Source: JBCBGF01 sp039193455
Lineage (GTDB): Bacteria > Pseudomonadota > Alphaproteobacteria > Rhodobacterales > Rhodobacteraceae
DNA: 64,000 nucleotides
Direction: 5' to 3'
Assembly (NCBI GenBank): GCA_039193455.1
Contig: JBCCWO010000007.1
Span: 62,001 to 126,000, forward strand
Each line of letters starts with the position of its first letter. Position 1 is the first letter of the stretch. Under the pieces are notes generated by a model. That model saw only the letters and a list, made by a program, of their open reading frames with translations, had not been told where the DNA came from and made no database searches. The position numbers and the translations under genes were made by a program. This document shows, one piece after another, positions 16,612 through 24,701 of this stretch.

Positions 16612-17648
16612 TGCAAAATGACATGCGCGCCCTCGTCAAAGCGAAACCTGCGCCCGGGTTGTGGATGGAACAGCGCGCGGTGCCCGAGATCGGGCCCGAC
16701 GACGTGCTGATCCGTATTCGCAAGACCGGGATCTGTGGCACCGACATCCATATCTGGAACTGGGACGACTGGGCGCAGCGAACGGTGCCGGTCCCGCTGA
16801 TCACCGGCCATGAATTCGCGGGCGAGATTGTGGATATGGGCCGCAATGTCGAGGGATTGCTTCTGGGGCAGCGGGTGTCGGGCGAAGGGCACCTGATCGG
16901 GACGCAGTCACGCCAAAGCCGGGCGGGGAAGTTCCACCTTGATCCCGAAACCCGCGGGGTCGGGGTGAACGAAGAGGGGGCGTTTGCCGACTACCTGCGC
17001 CTGCCCGCGTTCAACGTTGTCCCGCTGCCCGATGCGATTGATGATGAGATCGGGGCCATCCTCGACCCGCTTGGCAATGCGGTGCACACCGCGCTGTCCT
17101 TCGATCTGGTGGGTGAGGATGTGTTGATCACCGGGGCCGGACCCATCGGGATCATGGCGGCGGCGGTGGCGCGGCACGTGGGCGCGCGGCACGTCGTGAT
17201 TACCGATCTGAACGAGGCGCGCCTGTCACTGGCGGCAGACGTGGCGGATGTCGTGACCGTGAACCCGAAAACGCAGGATCTGGCACAGATAGTGTCTGAT
17301 CTGGGCATGAAGGAAGGTTTCGACATCGGGCTTGAGATGTCGGGCAGCCAGGCCGCGTTGGATCAGATGGTCGAAGCGATGGTCATGGGCGGGCGCATTG
17401 CTCTGCTGGGCATTCCGCCGGGCAAGAGCCCGGTCGACTGGTCGCAGTTCGTGTTCAAGGCAATCACCCTCAAAGGGGTATACGGGCGCGAGATCTTTGA
17501 GACCTGGTACAAGATGATCGCGATGCTGGAAAACGGACTCGATGTGCGTTGCGTCATCACCCATCGCTTTGCGGTCGATGACTTTGAACAGGGGTTCGAC
17601 GTGATGCGTGGCGGATCCAGCGGCAAGGTCGTGCTGGACTGGGGCTAA
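16611..17648 (+). CDS. tdh: L-threonine 3-dehydrogenase, lacking the structural zinc site
   Basis: A 345-residue NAD-dependent medium-chain dehydrogenase making 2-amino-3-oxobutyrate for Kbl. Catalytic-zinc residues are present: TGICGTDIHIWNWDDWAQ and LITGHEFAGEI. The nucleotide-binding motif is ITGAGPIGIMAAAVA. The lobe that holds four cysteines in E. coli Tdh here reads GHLIGTQSRQSRAGKFHLDP and has no cysteine, so the structural zinc is lost. The ATG at 16611 overlaps the upstream stop as TGATG. Its stop overlaps the convergent alkB stop. Confidence 0.94.
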   Translation: MQNDMRALVKAKPAPGLWMEQRAVPEIGPDDVLIRIRKTGICGTDIHIWNWDDWAQRTVPVPLITGHEFAGEIVDMGRNVEGLLLGQRVSGEGHLIGTQSRQSRAGKFHLDPETRGVGVNEEGAFADYLRLPAFNVVPLPDAIDDEIGAILDPLGNAVHTALSFDLVGEDVLITGAGPIGIMAAAVARHVGARHVVITDLNEARLSLAADVADVVTVNPKTQDLAQIVSDLGMKEGFDIGLEMSGSQAALDQMVEAMVMGGRIALLGIPPGKSPVDWSQFVFKAITLKGVYGREIFETWYKMIAMLENGLDVRCVITHRFAVDDFEQGFDVMRGGSSGKVVLDWG

Positions 17649-18784
17649 ACCCCGTCGGGCAGCGGTGTGGCGTGCCGCGAATAGGGCCGCCAGTCCGTGA
17701 TTTCGGGATAGTGCTCCTTCCGCCAGGCCCGGACGCGCGGGTTCATGATCCGGCGCCAGATCGGCGGGATCAGCGCCGCCAACGTCATGACCGGATAGCC
17801 ATAGGGCAGTTCGGGCGCCGCACCGGGCGCCTGTGGCTGGAGCAACGGAAAAGGGCGACCAGGCTTGGTGTGGTGGTCCGAGTGCCTTTGCAGGTTGATC
17901 AAAAGCCAGTTCGTCGCGCGGTGATTGGCGTTCCAACTGTGGCAGGGCCGCACGGCTTCATAGCGCCCGTCGCCCAGGTGTTTGCGCGTCAAACCGTAGT
18001 GTTCGACGTAATTCACCAGCTCAAGCTGCCAGATCGCGACAAGGGCCTGGAACAGGACCAGGCCAACGCCCACCCAGCCGCCAACCGCAAATGCCGCGAT
18101 CAGGACCAGCGCTTGTAAGGCCGCGTAGCGCCAGAACGGGTTTGACCGGTGCCAGGGCGACACCCCCTTGCGCGCACACATCCCTGCCTCGGCCCGCAGC
18201 GCGGACCTGAGGGCCTGCGGCAGGACGCGGGCGAAATAGGCATGGAAATGCTCGTTATAGCGCGCGGTGACCGCATCGCGCGGGGTCCCGACATGGCGAT
18301 GGTGGACCAGCAAGTGCTCGGTCCGGAAGTGGCTGTAAAAGACACTTGCCAGCAGAATATCGGCCAGCCACCGTTCCCACCGAGTGGACCGGTGCATCAA
18401 TTCGTGGGCGTAGTTCAGCCCGATAGTGCCGGTGATCACGCCCACCCCCAGGAAAACCCCGATCTGACCCCAGGTCGACAGGTGATCGGTGGCGGTGACA
18501 TAGGCCAGCATCCCAAACACGGTGGCCAGCTGGATCGCGGGCCAGAGCCAGAGGATCAGATTGTACCAAAACAGGCTCTGTTCCGGCGTTTCGGGGTCGG
18601 CGCCGCCGACATTCAGCCCCAGAAACCTGTCAAGCAGCGTCGCAAGATGCCAGGTGACCAGTGGCACCAGTAACAGCGCCCAACCGCCCTGCACCGCAGC
18701 CCAGACCAGCAAGAGCGGCAGCGCAAGCGATGCCCAGAAGGGCAAGGCCTGCAACAGACCTGTCGGGGTGAATGTTCTGCTCAT
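17645..18784 (-). CDS. alkB: Alkane 1-monooxygenase
   Basis: A 379-residue integral membrane non-haem di-iron hydroxylase that oxidises terminal methyl groups of n-alkanes. Six or so hydrophobic helices are visible. The histidine boxes are NYAHELMHR, EHLLVHHRHVGT and LQRHSDHH, plus the diagnostic NYVEHYGL. Rubredoxin and reductase partners are not adjacent. The ATG at 18784 (MSRTFTPTG) is chosen; the longer frame enters the mutY-alkB gap. It sits 53 bases behind mutY on the same strand and converges on tdh with overlapping stop codons. Confidence 0.93.
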   Translation of the reverse strand: MSRTFTPTGLLQALPFWASLALPLLLVWAAVQGGWALLLVPLVTWHLATLLDRFLGLNVGGADPETPEQSLFWYNLILWLWPAIQLATVFGMLAYVTATDHLSTWGQIGVFLGVGVITGTIGLNYAHELMHRSTRWERWLADILLASVFYSHFRTEHLLVHHRHVGTPRDAVTARYNEHFHAYFARVLPQALRSALRAEAGMCARKGVSPWHRSNPFWRYAALQALVLIAAFAVGGWVGVGLVLFQALVAIWQLELVNYVEHYGLTRKHLGDGRYEAVRPCHSWNANHRATNWLLINLQRHSDHHTKPGRPFPLLQPQAPGAAPELPYGYPVMTLAALIPPIWRRIMNPRVRAWRKEHYPEITDWRPYSRHATPLPDGV

Positions 18785-18837
18785 CGTGGCCACGCCTGCG
18801 CCATTTACCTTGAGCTTACGTGAATGGCGCGGGGGGC

Positions 18838-19896
18838 TCAATTCCCGGCGATAACGGGGGCGGCTAGGTCAAACGCCTTGCGCATCACGGTGGGCAGGTC
18901 GGCGGGGCGGAAGGACGCGTGGGGCACGAACTGGCCCCGAACAGGCTCTAACCCGGCGGAAACCGTCGCGGTGCGCAGCGCGAGGCGCAGGTGAAAATGC
19001 GTGAAGGTGTGGCGCACTTCGGCGTTCGGCGTGTCCCATCGTGTCTCAATCGGCGGCGCTTCGGTGGGTGCATCGCACCAGTCGGAGACCGGCCAACCCA
19101 GCATCCCGCCCAAAAGCCCCGTTTCCGGCCGCGTTTCCAACAGCCAGGCACCATCCTCGCGCCGGGTGACGTAGACATAGCCTTTGCGCACCGGTTTCGG
19201 CGTCTTGGGCAGCTTGCGTGGCAGCTCGGCCACTGTGCCCGCCAACCGCGCCGCACAGCCGCTTTGCCAGGGGCAGATCCCGCAGGCGGCATTGCGCGGG
19301 GTACAGATGGTGGCACCCAGATCCATCACCGCCTGCGCATAGTCCCCGGGCCGGTGCGTCGGCGTCAGCCGCTCTGCCAGGTCTGTCAGCTCGGGTTTTG
19401 CGGTTGGCAGGGGCGTGTGCACATCAAATAGCCGCGCCATCACACGCTCGACATTGCCGTCGACGACGATCTGGCGCTGGTCAAAGGCGATCGAGGCAAT
19501 GGCAGCGGCCGTATAAGGCCCTATTCCGGGCAGTTTCAGCAGCGCGGCGTGATCTTGCGGAAACTGCCCGGCGTGGTCGCGGACCACGGCACGCGCGCAT
19601 TTCAGAAGGTTCCGCGCCCGCGCATAGTACCCCAGCCCCGCCCAGGCGCCCATGACATCGGCATCTTCCGCCCCGGCAAGATCCCAGACGGTGGGCCAGC
19701 GGGCCACAAACGCGGTGAAATAGTCTCTTACCGCGGCAACCGTGGTCTGTTGCAGCATGATCTCGGACATCCAGACATGGTAGGGATTGGGCCGCTGTCC
19801 CGTCTGTTTTTCAGCCGGGGACACCCGCCAGGGCATGGTGCGGGCATGGCGGTCATACCACTCCAGCAAGGCCTGTGACCGATCCATGTCACGCAT
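18838..19896 (-). CDS. mutY: A/G-specific adenine glycosylase MutY
   Basis: A 352-residue base-excision repair enzyme removing adenine opposite 8-oxoguanine. The helix-hairpin-helix is LLKLPGIGPYTAAAIASIAF with catalytic Asp in VDGNVERVM shortly after. The iron-sulfur cysteines are CTPRNAACGICPWQSGC (C-x6-C-x2-C-x5-C). The C-terminal NUDIX-like 8-oxoG recognition domain contains THFHLRLAL. It diverges from the DUF721 gene across an 83-base promoter region. Confidence 0.95.
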   Translation of the reverse strand: MRDMDRSQALLEWYDRHARTMPWRVSPAEKQTGQRPNPYHVWMSEIMLQQTTVAAVRDYFTAFVARWPTVWDLAGAEDADVMGAWAGLGYYARARNLLKCARAVVRDHAGQFPQDHAALLKLPGIGPYTAAAIASIAFDQRQIVVDGNVERVMARLFDVHTPLPTAKPELTDLAERLTPTHRPGDYAQAVMDLGATICTPRNAACGICPWQSGCAARLAGTVAELPRKLPKTPKPVRKGYVYVTRREDGAWLLETRPETGLLGGMLGWPVSDWCDAPTEAPPIETRWDTPNAEVRHTFTHFHLRLALRTATVSAGLEPVRGQFVPHASFRPADLPTVMRKAFDLAAPVIAGN

Positions 19897-19979
19897 AGTT
19901 TATCATCCCCATTCTTTCTTTGCGCTGGCGCCGCCCCGCTGCGCCATTAAACTAGAGTGCCAAGGCAGCGCGGATAGAT

Positions 19980-20504
19980 ATGAAACCAAAAGTTGCATCA
20001 CAGCCCAAGAGGGGCGGCAAGGGCTTTCGCCACGCCGCGGGCTTTGTGGCGCGCGATATCCGCGAGGCGGCCGAAAGCCGGGGCTTTGCCGTGTCGCGCG
20101 TGGTGACCCATTGGGCGGACATCGCAGGCGCCGATATCGCGTCCATCGCCCGCCCGGTTGAAGTGAGCTACGCCCGCGGCGGGTTCGGGGCGACCTTGAC
20201 TCTGCTGACCACCGGTGCGCAGGCGCCGATGCTTGAGATGCAGAAGGAAACCCTGCGCGAGCGTGTGAATCGTTGCTATGGTTACAACGCCATTGCACGC
20301 ATCCGGATCACCCAGACCGCGCCCGAGGGCTTTGCCGACGGGCGGCTGGCGTTTGAGGCCGCGCCGTCCAAACGCGTTCCTGACCAGCCGAGCGAGAAAG
20401 TTAAGACCCTGGCCGCACAATCGGCCGCGCCTATGGAAAACACTGATCTGCGCCGCGCCCTGACGCAATTGGGCGAAAACGTATTGAAACGGACAACCAC
20501 CTGA
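19980..20504 (+). CDS. DUF721 (DciA-like) protein
   Basis: A 174-residue cytoplasmic protein with the DUF721 core (SRVVTHWADIAGADIASIARP, then a beta-rich segment and LRERVNRCYGYNAIARIRI). DUF721 includes DciA, which loads the replicative helicase in bacteria lacking DnaC. The C-terminal third is a low-complexity tail ending in a short helix. It leads a short operon with a DsbA-like gene and is divergent from mutY. Confidence 0.82.
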   Translation: MKPKVASQPKRGGKGFRHAAGFVARDIREAAESRGFAVSRVVTHWADIAGADIASIARPVEVSYARGGFGATLTLLTTGAQAPMLEMQKETLRERVNRCYGYNAIARIRITQTAPEGFADGRLAFEAAPSKRVPDQPSEKVKTLAAQSAAPMENTDLRRALTQLGENVLKRTTT

Positions 20505-20517
20505 AAAGGGACCTCCC

Positions 20518-21183
20518 ATGAACCGTATCCTTGCAGTTGCCGCTGTCGCCGTGATCGGCCTGTTCGGCGCATTCCTGTGGTTCAATTCGCAACCCGCCGC
20601 ACCGGGCCTGACGGTTGGCGCCGTGTCGGCGCAGGAAGCGGGCGATGTTGACACGTCGATGGTGGCCGAAATGTCGCTGGGCGACCCCGAGGCTGCGGTG
20701 ACTGTGATCGAATACGCCTCGTTCACTTGTCCCCATTGCCGGACGTTCCACGAAGGCCCGTTCAAGCAGCTCAAGGCCGATTACATCGACACGGGCAAGG
20801 TCCACTTCATCTACCGCGAGGTGTACTTTGACCGGTTCGGGTTGTGGGCCGGGATGCTGGCCCGCTGCGGCGGGGACGAACGCTATTTCGGGCTTGTCGA
20901 TCTGATCTATGAAAATCAGCGCGAGTGGGCGGGCAGCGGCGATCCCGCCGCTGTGGCCGACAATCTGCGCCGCCTCGGCATGACCGCAGGGCTTGAATCC
21001 GATGAGGTGAACGCCTGCCTGCAGGATGGTGACATGGCGCAAGCCATGGTCGCGGTGTATCAAGAGAACGCCTCTGCCGACGGAATCAGCTCGACCCCGT
21101 CCTTCATGATCAACGGCACGCGCTATTCCAACATGAGCTACGGCGATTTCACTCGTATCCTCGAGGACGAGCTGGGCAGCTAA
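20518..21183 (+). CDS. DsbA family thiol-disulfide protein
   Basis: A 221-residue periplasmic protein with an uncleaved or cleaved N-terminal hydrophobic segment (AVAAVAVIGLFGAFLWF). Its thioredoxin fold has the CPHC active site (YASFTCPHCRTFHEGPF) and the cis-proline loop GISSTPSFMINGTRY. The combination fits DsbA/Com1-type oxidoreductases that oxidise or isomerise exported proteins. The ATG at 20518 has an AAAAGGGACC ribosome region. It follows the DUF721 gene by 13 bases. Confidence 0.9.
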   Translation: MNRILAVAAVAVIGLFGAFLWFNSQPAAPGLTVGAVSAQEAGDVDTSMVAEMSLGDPEAAVTVIEYASFTCPHCRTFHEGPFKQLKADYIDTGKVHFIYREVYFDRFGLWAGMLARCGGDERYFGLVDLIYENQREWAGSGDPAAVADNLRRLGMTAGLESDEVNACLQDGDMAQAMVAVYQENASADGISSTPSFMINGTRYSNMSYGDFTRILEDELGS

Positions 21184-21227
21184 ACGCCGGGCAACTTCAC
21201 ATGTGAGGCCGGTCCCTGGTGGCCGGC

Positions 21228-22235
21228 CTATTCTTTGTGCGCCTCGCGATCCAACCGGTCAAGCAACGCGTCGATGGGCGCCGGATCGTCGTAGCTGAGC
21301 CTAACGGGAAGGGTCAGCACTTTGGGCCTGACGGCGGAGGGCAGGCGCACGGCATCCTTTTCGGTCGTAACCAACTGCGCCGCGTGGGTTGCCGCGTCTC
21401 GCTCCAATCGTGAGAACAGCGCCGGGGTCAGCGCCTGATGGTCGGCCAGCGGTTCGGCATGGACGACATCGGCTCCGAGCCCGCGCAGGGTGGCAAAGAA
21501 CTTCTCCGGATGCCCAATACCCGCGAACGCAAGGACCCGCAGCCCCGCCCAGGGCATACCGGTTTGCAAAGGTTTCAACTCTGCGGTGACGCGTGGGCGG
21601 GTGATCAGATGCCCCCAACGCGCGGTGAAACGATCCTGCGTGTCTCGCGGCCCCACGGTGACCACGAGATCGGTGCGGGACAGCGCCGCGGCCACCGGCT
21701 CTCGCAAAGGACCCGCCGGGATCACCGCGCCGTTGCCAAAGCCCAGGCCCGCATCGACCACCATAAGGGCCGCATCCTTGTGCACCGCGGGCGATTGCAG
21801 CCCGTCATCCAGCAGGATGTGGGTCGCACCCTGCGCCTCGGCGGCTCGGACCCCGGCGGCCCGGTTGCGCGCAACCCATGTTGGCGCAAAGGCGGCCAGA
21901 AGCAGCGGCTCATCGCCCACATCTGCGGCCGTGTGCACCGCCGGGTCCACTTGCACGGGCCCGACGGCGCGGCCCTTGTAGCCGCGTGAGACGATGGCAA
22001 CCGTCGCGCCGCGGCTTCCTAGTCGTTCTGCCAAGGCGATGACATTGGGCGTCTTCCCGGTCCCGCCTGCGTTGACATTGCCGACGCAGATCACCGGGAC
22101 CCCCGCCCGATATGCCGTCCCCGCCGCCAGTCTGCGCCGGGTTCCGGCGGCATAGAGCGCGCCAAGCGGGTGCAACAGGGTCGCTTGCCACGGCGTGGCG
22201 TCGTCGGTCGGGTACCAGTAGCGGGGGGCGTGCAT
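21228..22235 (-). CDS. lpxK: Tetraacyldisaccharide 4'-kinase
   Basis: A 335-residue inner-membrane-associated kinase that phosphorylates the 4' position of the lipid A disaccharide. The Walker A is VGNVNAGGTGKTPNVIALAE (about 52-71), with SRGYKGR and the ILLDDGLQSPAV aspartate motif after it. The N-terminal RYWYPTDDATPW is family-like. The ATG overlaps the waaA-like stop by 1 base, so both are co-translated. Confidence 0.93.
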   Translation of the reverse strand: MHAPRYWYPTDDATPWQATLLHPLGALYAAGTRRRLAAGTAYRAGVPVICVGNVNAGGTGKTPNVIALAERLGSRGATVAIVSRGYKGRAVGPVQVDPAVHTAADVGDEPLLLAAFAPTWVARNRAAGVRAAEAQGATHILLDDGLQSPAVHKDAALMVVDAGLGFGNGAVIPAGPLREPVAAALSRTDLVVTVGPRDTQDRFTARWGHLITRPRVTAELKPLQTGMPWAGLRVLAFAGIGHPEKFFATLRGLGADVVHAEPLADHQALTPALFSRLERDAATHAAQLVTTEKDAVRLPSAVRPKVLTLPVRLSYDDPAPIDALLDRLDREAHKE

Positions 22236-23512
22236 CAGCCCGGCGTCCGATCGCCGAGCGCGGCATCGATCAGCTCTATCGCGCGATCCGACACTTCGGC
22301 GCCCTCGGACGAGATCTGCCAGGCCCGGTGCGCCATCTCGGCGGCCTTGTCGGGCGACAAAAGCTCGGACACCGCGCCGCCCAGCGCGCCTGCGGTGCTG
22401 ACACGCCGCGCGGCACCCACGGCGTTCATCCGGCTGAACACGGCCTCATGCGGGCCAATGTTGGGTCCGTGCACAACAGCCGAACCCAGCGCTGCCGGTT
22501 CATAGGGGTCATGGCCGCCGCCCGGGTGGGACAGCGTATTGCCCACAAAGGTGATCGGCGCGAGGCGATACCACAGGCCCATCTCGCCTTCGGTATCCGC
22601 GATATAGATCTGCGTCTCTTCCTCGGGCTCATCACCCGCGCTGCGCAGCCCGGTCGTGAACGTGCCATCGTTGAAAAACGCCTGAAACTCCACCGCGCGA
22701 GAGATCATGTTGGGCACCAGGATCAGCAAGAGCCGATGAGACAGGCGCGATGCCTGCCGATGCGCGGCGGCCAACGCGGGCAGTTCGTCAAAGCACACAC
22801 GGGCGGCCAGCCAGACGGGTCGTACGGCAAGCGCCTGCGCCAGCGCATCGCGCTCGCCCTCGTTACAGGGCAGGGCGGCGGTGCCTTCTTCGATAAAACC
22901 CGGCACCTCGATCCGGTCAGGGCTCACCCCAAGATCCCGCAGCGTCTGGGCGTCGGCGTGCGAGCCTGTGAGGATCTTGTCGAACTTGGTGAGCAGGACC
23001 TGAGCCGTCCACGGCGCCCAGCGCCAGCGGGTGCGGTTCTGACGCGGAAAGTGGGCGTCGAACATCAACAGCGGGATGCCCGCGCCGTTGCATCCGGTGA
23101 TGCAGGCAGGCCAGATCTCGCTGCCCGAAAAGACGGCCACGTCGGGTCGCCAGTGTTTGAGAAACCGTGCTACGGCGCGGGGCGTATCCACCGGGCGTTG
23201 GACGTGGATGATGCCCTCGGGCAAAGGGGCCTGCACCTGATCGACCGAAGAGGTGGTCAGCAACGCGGTGCGCACACCTTCGGCCACGACCCGTTCAATC
23301 AGCTGGATCAGTGCGGGCAGGCGGCTTCCCGGGGCGGCGTGAATCCAGATGACTGTGCCGGTCGGGCGCTCGGTGTCCGGTTCGCCGGACCATTTCGTGG
23401 GTGCCAGCGCCGTATCTGGTACGCTACCGCGGCGCGCCTTGCTCCTGCGGGAGACCGGGGCGGCAAGATGCCCGAGCGTCAGATAGGCCCACAGGCCCGG
23501 CGCAACAGCCAT
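22235..23512 (-). CDS. waaA: Divergent WaaA/KdtA-like glycosyltransferase (Kdo transferase family)
   Basis: A 425-residue GT-B protein of the Kdo transferase family, expected to add Kdo to lipid IVA. It retains FSGSEIWP (a conserved glutamate) and GGGHDPYEPAALGSAVVHGP. However, the N-terminal HA-SVGE motif that carries the catalytic base in characterised WaaA is replaced by IWIHAAPGSRLPAL. The STHPGEE and VPRHPER-like motifs read ARVCFDELP and LVPNMISRAVEF. It may be a specialised paralogue or an inactive relative. The synteny with lpxK is typical of the lipid A locus. Confidence 0.72.
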   Translation of the reverse strand: MAVAPGLWAYLTLGHLAAPVSRRSKARRGSVPDTALAPTKWSGEPDTERPTGTVIWIHAAPGSRLPALIQLIERVVAEGVRTALLTTSSVDQVQAPLPEGIIHVQRPVDTPRAVARFLKHWRPDVAVFSGSEIWPACITGCNGAGIPLLMFDAHFPRQNRTRWRWAPWTAQVLLTKFDKILTGSHADAQTLRDLGVSPDRIEVPGFIEEGTAALPCNEGERDALAQALAVRPVWLAARVCFDELPALAAAHRQASRLSHRLLLILVPNMISRAVEFQAFFNDGTFTTGLRSAGDEPEEETQIYIADTEGEMGLWYRLAPITFVGNTLSHPGGGHDPYEPAALGSAVVHGPNIGPHEAVFSRMNAVGAARRVSTAGALGGAVSELLSPDKAAEMAHRAWQISSEGAEVSDRAIELIDAALGDRTPG

Positions 23513-23515
23513 CGA

Positions 23516-23761
23516 TCAGTCGCTCAGCTCCTCGGTGGACGAGGTTTCGGCCTCTTCATCGCGCAGCCGGTGGAGGTGGGCGATAAAATAGCGGGTATGG
23601 GCATCGTCAACGGTGCGCTGGGCCGCCGACCGCCAGGCGTCATAGGCGGCGGCATAGTTAGGAAAGATCCCAACAACCTCGATATTGTCGACATCCTTGA
23701 AAGCGGTCTTGGTCGGATCGATCAACTCGCCACCGAAGACGAGGTGCAGTCTCTGGGTCAT
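23516..23761 (-). CDS. DUF4170 family small protein
   Basis: An 81-residue acidic-tailed protein (RLHLVFGGELIDPTKTAFKD, NYAAAYDAWRSAAQRTVDDA). It is commonly found beside Kdo transferase genes in Alphaproteobacteria, and here it precedes the waaA-like gene by 3 bases. Its function is unknown. The ATG at 23761 is preferred to an upstream in-frame start nine codons away. Confidence 0.8.
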   Translation of the reverse strand: MTQRLHLVFGGELIDPTKTAFKDVDNIEVVGIFPNYAAAYDAWRSAAQRTVDDAHTRYFIAHLHRLRDEEAETSSTEELSD

Positions 23762-23821
23762 GGGCGCCTCTGCATTGTTCGGCGGCACCCTACGCTCTGC
23801 GCGCCTTGGGTCAAGCCATGG

Positions 23822-24697
23822 CTAGGTGGCCGCCACCAAAGGCCGCGCCACCGACAGATGCGTCAGGATTTCCGCGGCCATCCGGGGCGCCTCTTCTTCG
23901 TGCATCAAATGGCCGAGCCCGGCAAACTCACGCACCTGCGCCCCCGGTATCCGGCGCGCGGTGCGGTGCGAGGTGGCGGGCGGAACCGTGCCATCGTCAA
24001 GGCCGATCAACAGGGTCACGGGCGCCTCAATTTTCTCCAATCGGGCCAGGAGAGGGTCTATATTCCACTGCGCCATCATCGTGAGCGTGCCGTCGATATG
24101 GCCCTTGTCGGACATCAATCGCCGATAAAGCGCCACGCCCAGCGGGTCGAGCGTGGACCCGGTGGTGGCCAGCAGCTCGCGCGTGCGATCCTCGCCCCCG
24201 GCCATGCGCGCCAGAAGCGGTGGGATCAGGGGGTTGAGCGCCATCATCTTGGCCATCAGCGGAAAGAGCCACCCGGCCACGCCTTCGAACTTGCCGAGCG
24301 CGGCGTTCAGGCCGATGACCGGCGGGTTGCCGAAATGCGGGGCCATCTGCAGGGCAAGCGGCACGCCGGCTGAGTGGCCGACGATCATTGCCGGGGACCA
24401 GCCTTCTTGCTCACAGAGATGGATCACATCCTCGGCCAGCGGGCGCAGACCACAGCGTTGGCGCGTGCCCATCTGTGTAAACCCTTGCCCGGGCAGGTCC
24501 GGTGCCACGACATGCGCCGTTTCCGCTAGGATCGGGAACAGATGCCGCCAGCTTTGGGTCGCCCCGCCCGCACCGTGTAACAGAAGGATCGTGTCGCCCG
24601 ATCCGGCCTCTTGCACGTGCCAACGGTGGGGTTTGGCGTGGATCAGGCGCGAATGCGCCGTGTTTGGCCAAATCTCGCGATCGCGGTCCCAATCCAT
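23822..24697 (-). CDS. bchO: BchO, alpha/beta hydrolase associated with magnesium chelatase
   Basis: A 291-residue alpha/beta hydrolase encoded at the end of the magnesium chelatase operon. The oxyanion-hole motif is LLLHGAGGATQSW and the nucleophile elbow is VGHSAGVPLAL; the late histidine is in FAGLGHLMHEEEAP. Its precise reaction in bacteriochlorophyll synthesis is not established. The ATG at 24697 lies 4 bases after the bchD stop. It is the left boundary of the photosynthesis cluster. Confidence 0.9.
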   Translation of the reverse strand: MDWDRDREIWPNTAHSRLIHAKPHRWHVQEAGSGDTILLLHGAGGATQSWRHLFPILAETAHVVAPDLPGQGFTQMGTRQRCGLRPLAEDVIHLCEQEGWSPAMIVGHSAGVPLALQMAPHFGNPPVIGLNAALGKFEGVAGWLFPLMAKMMALNPLIPPLLARMAGGEDRTRELLATTGSTLDPLGVALYRRLMSDKGHIDGTLTMMAQWNIDPLLARLEKIEAPVTLLIGLDDGTVPPATSHRTARRIPGAQVREFAGLGHLMHEEEAPRMAAEILTHLSVARPLVAAT

Positions 24698-24701
24698 GGG
24701 C

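Noticed and set aside
22112..24373. 753-codon open frame opposite lpxK, the waaA-like gene and bchO
   Set aside because: It spans several well-supported genes in antisense and shows the His/Arg/Gly-rich composition of shadow frames.
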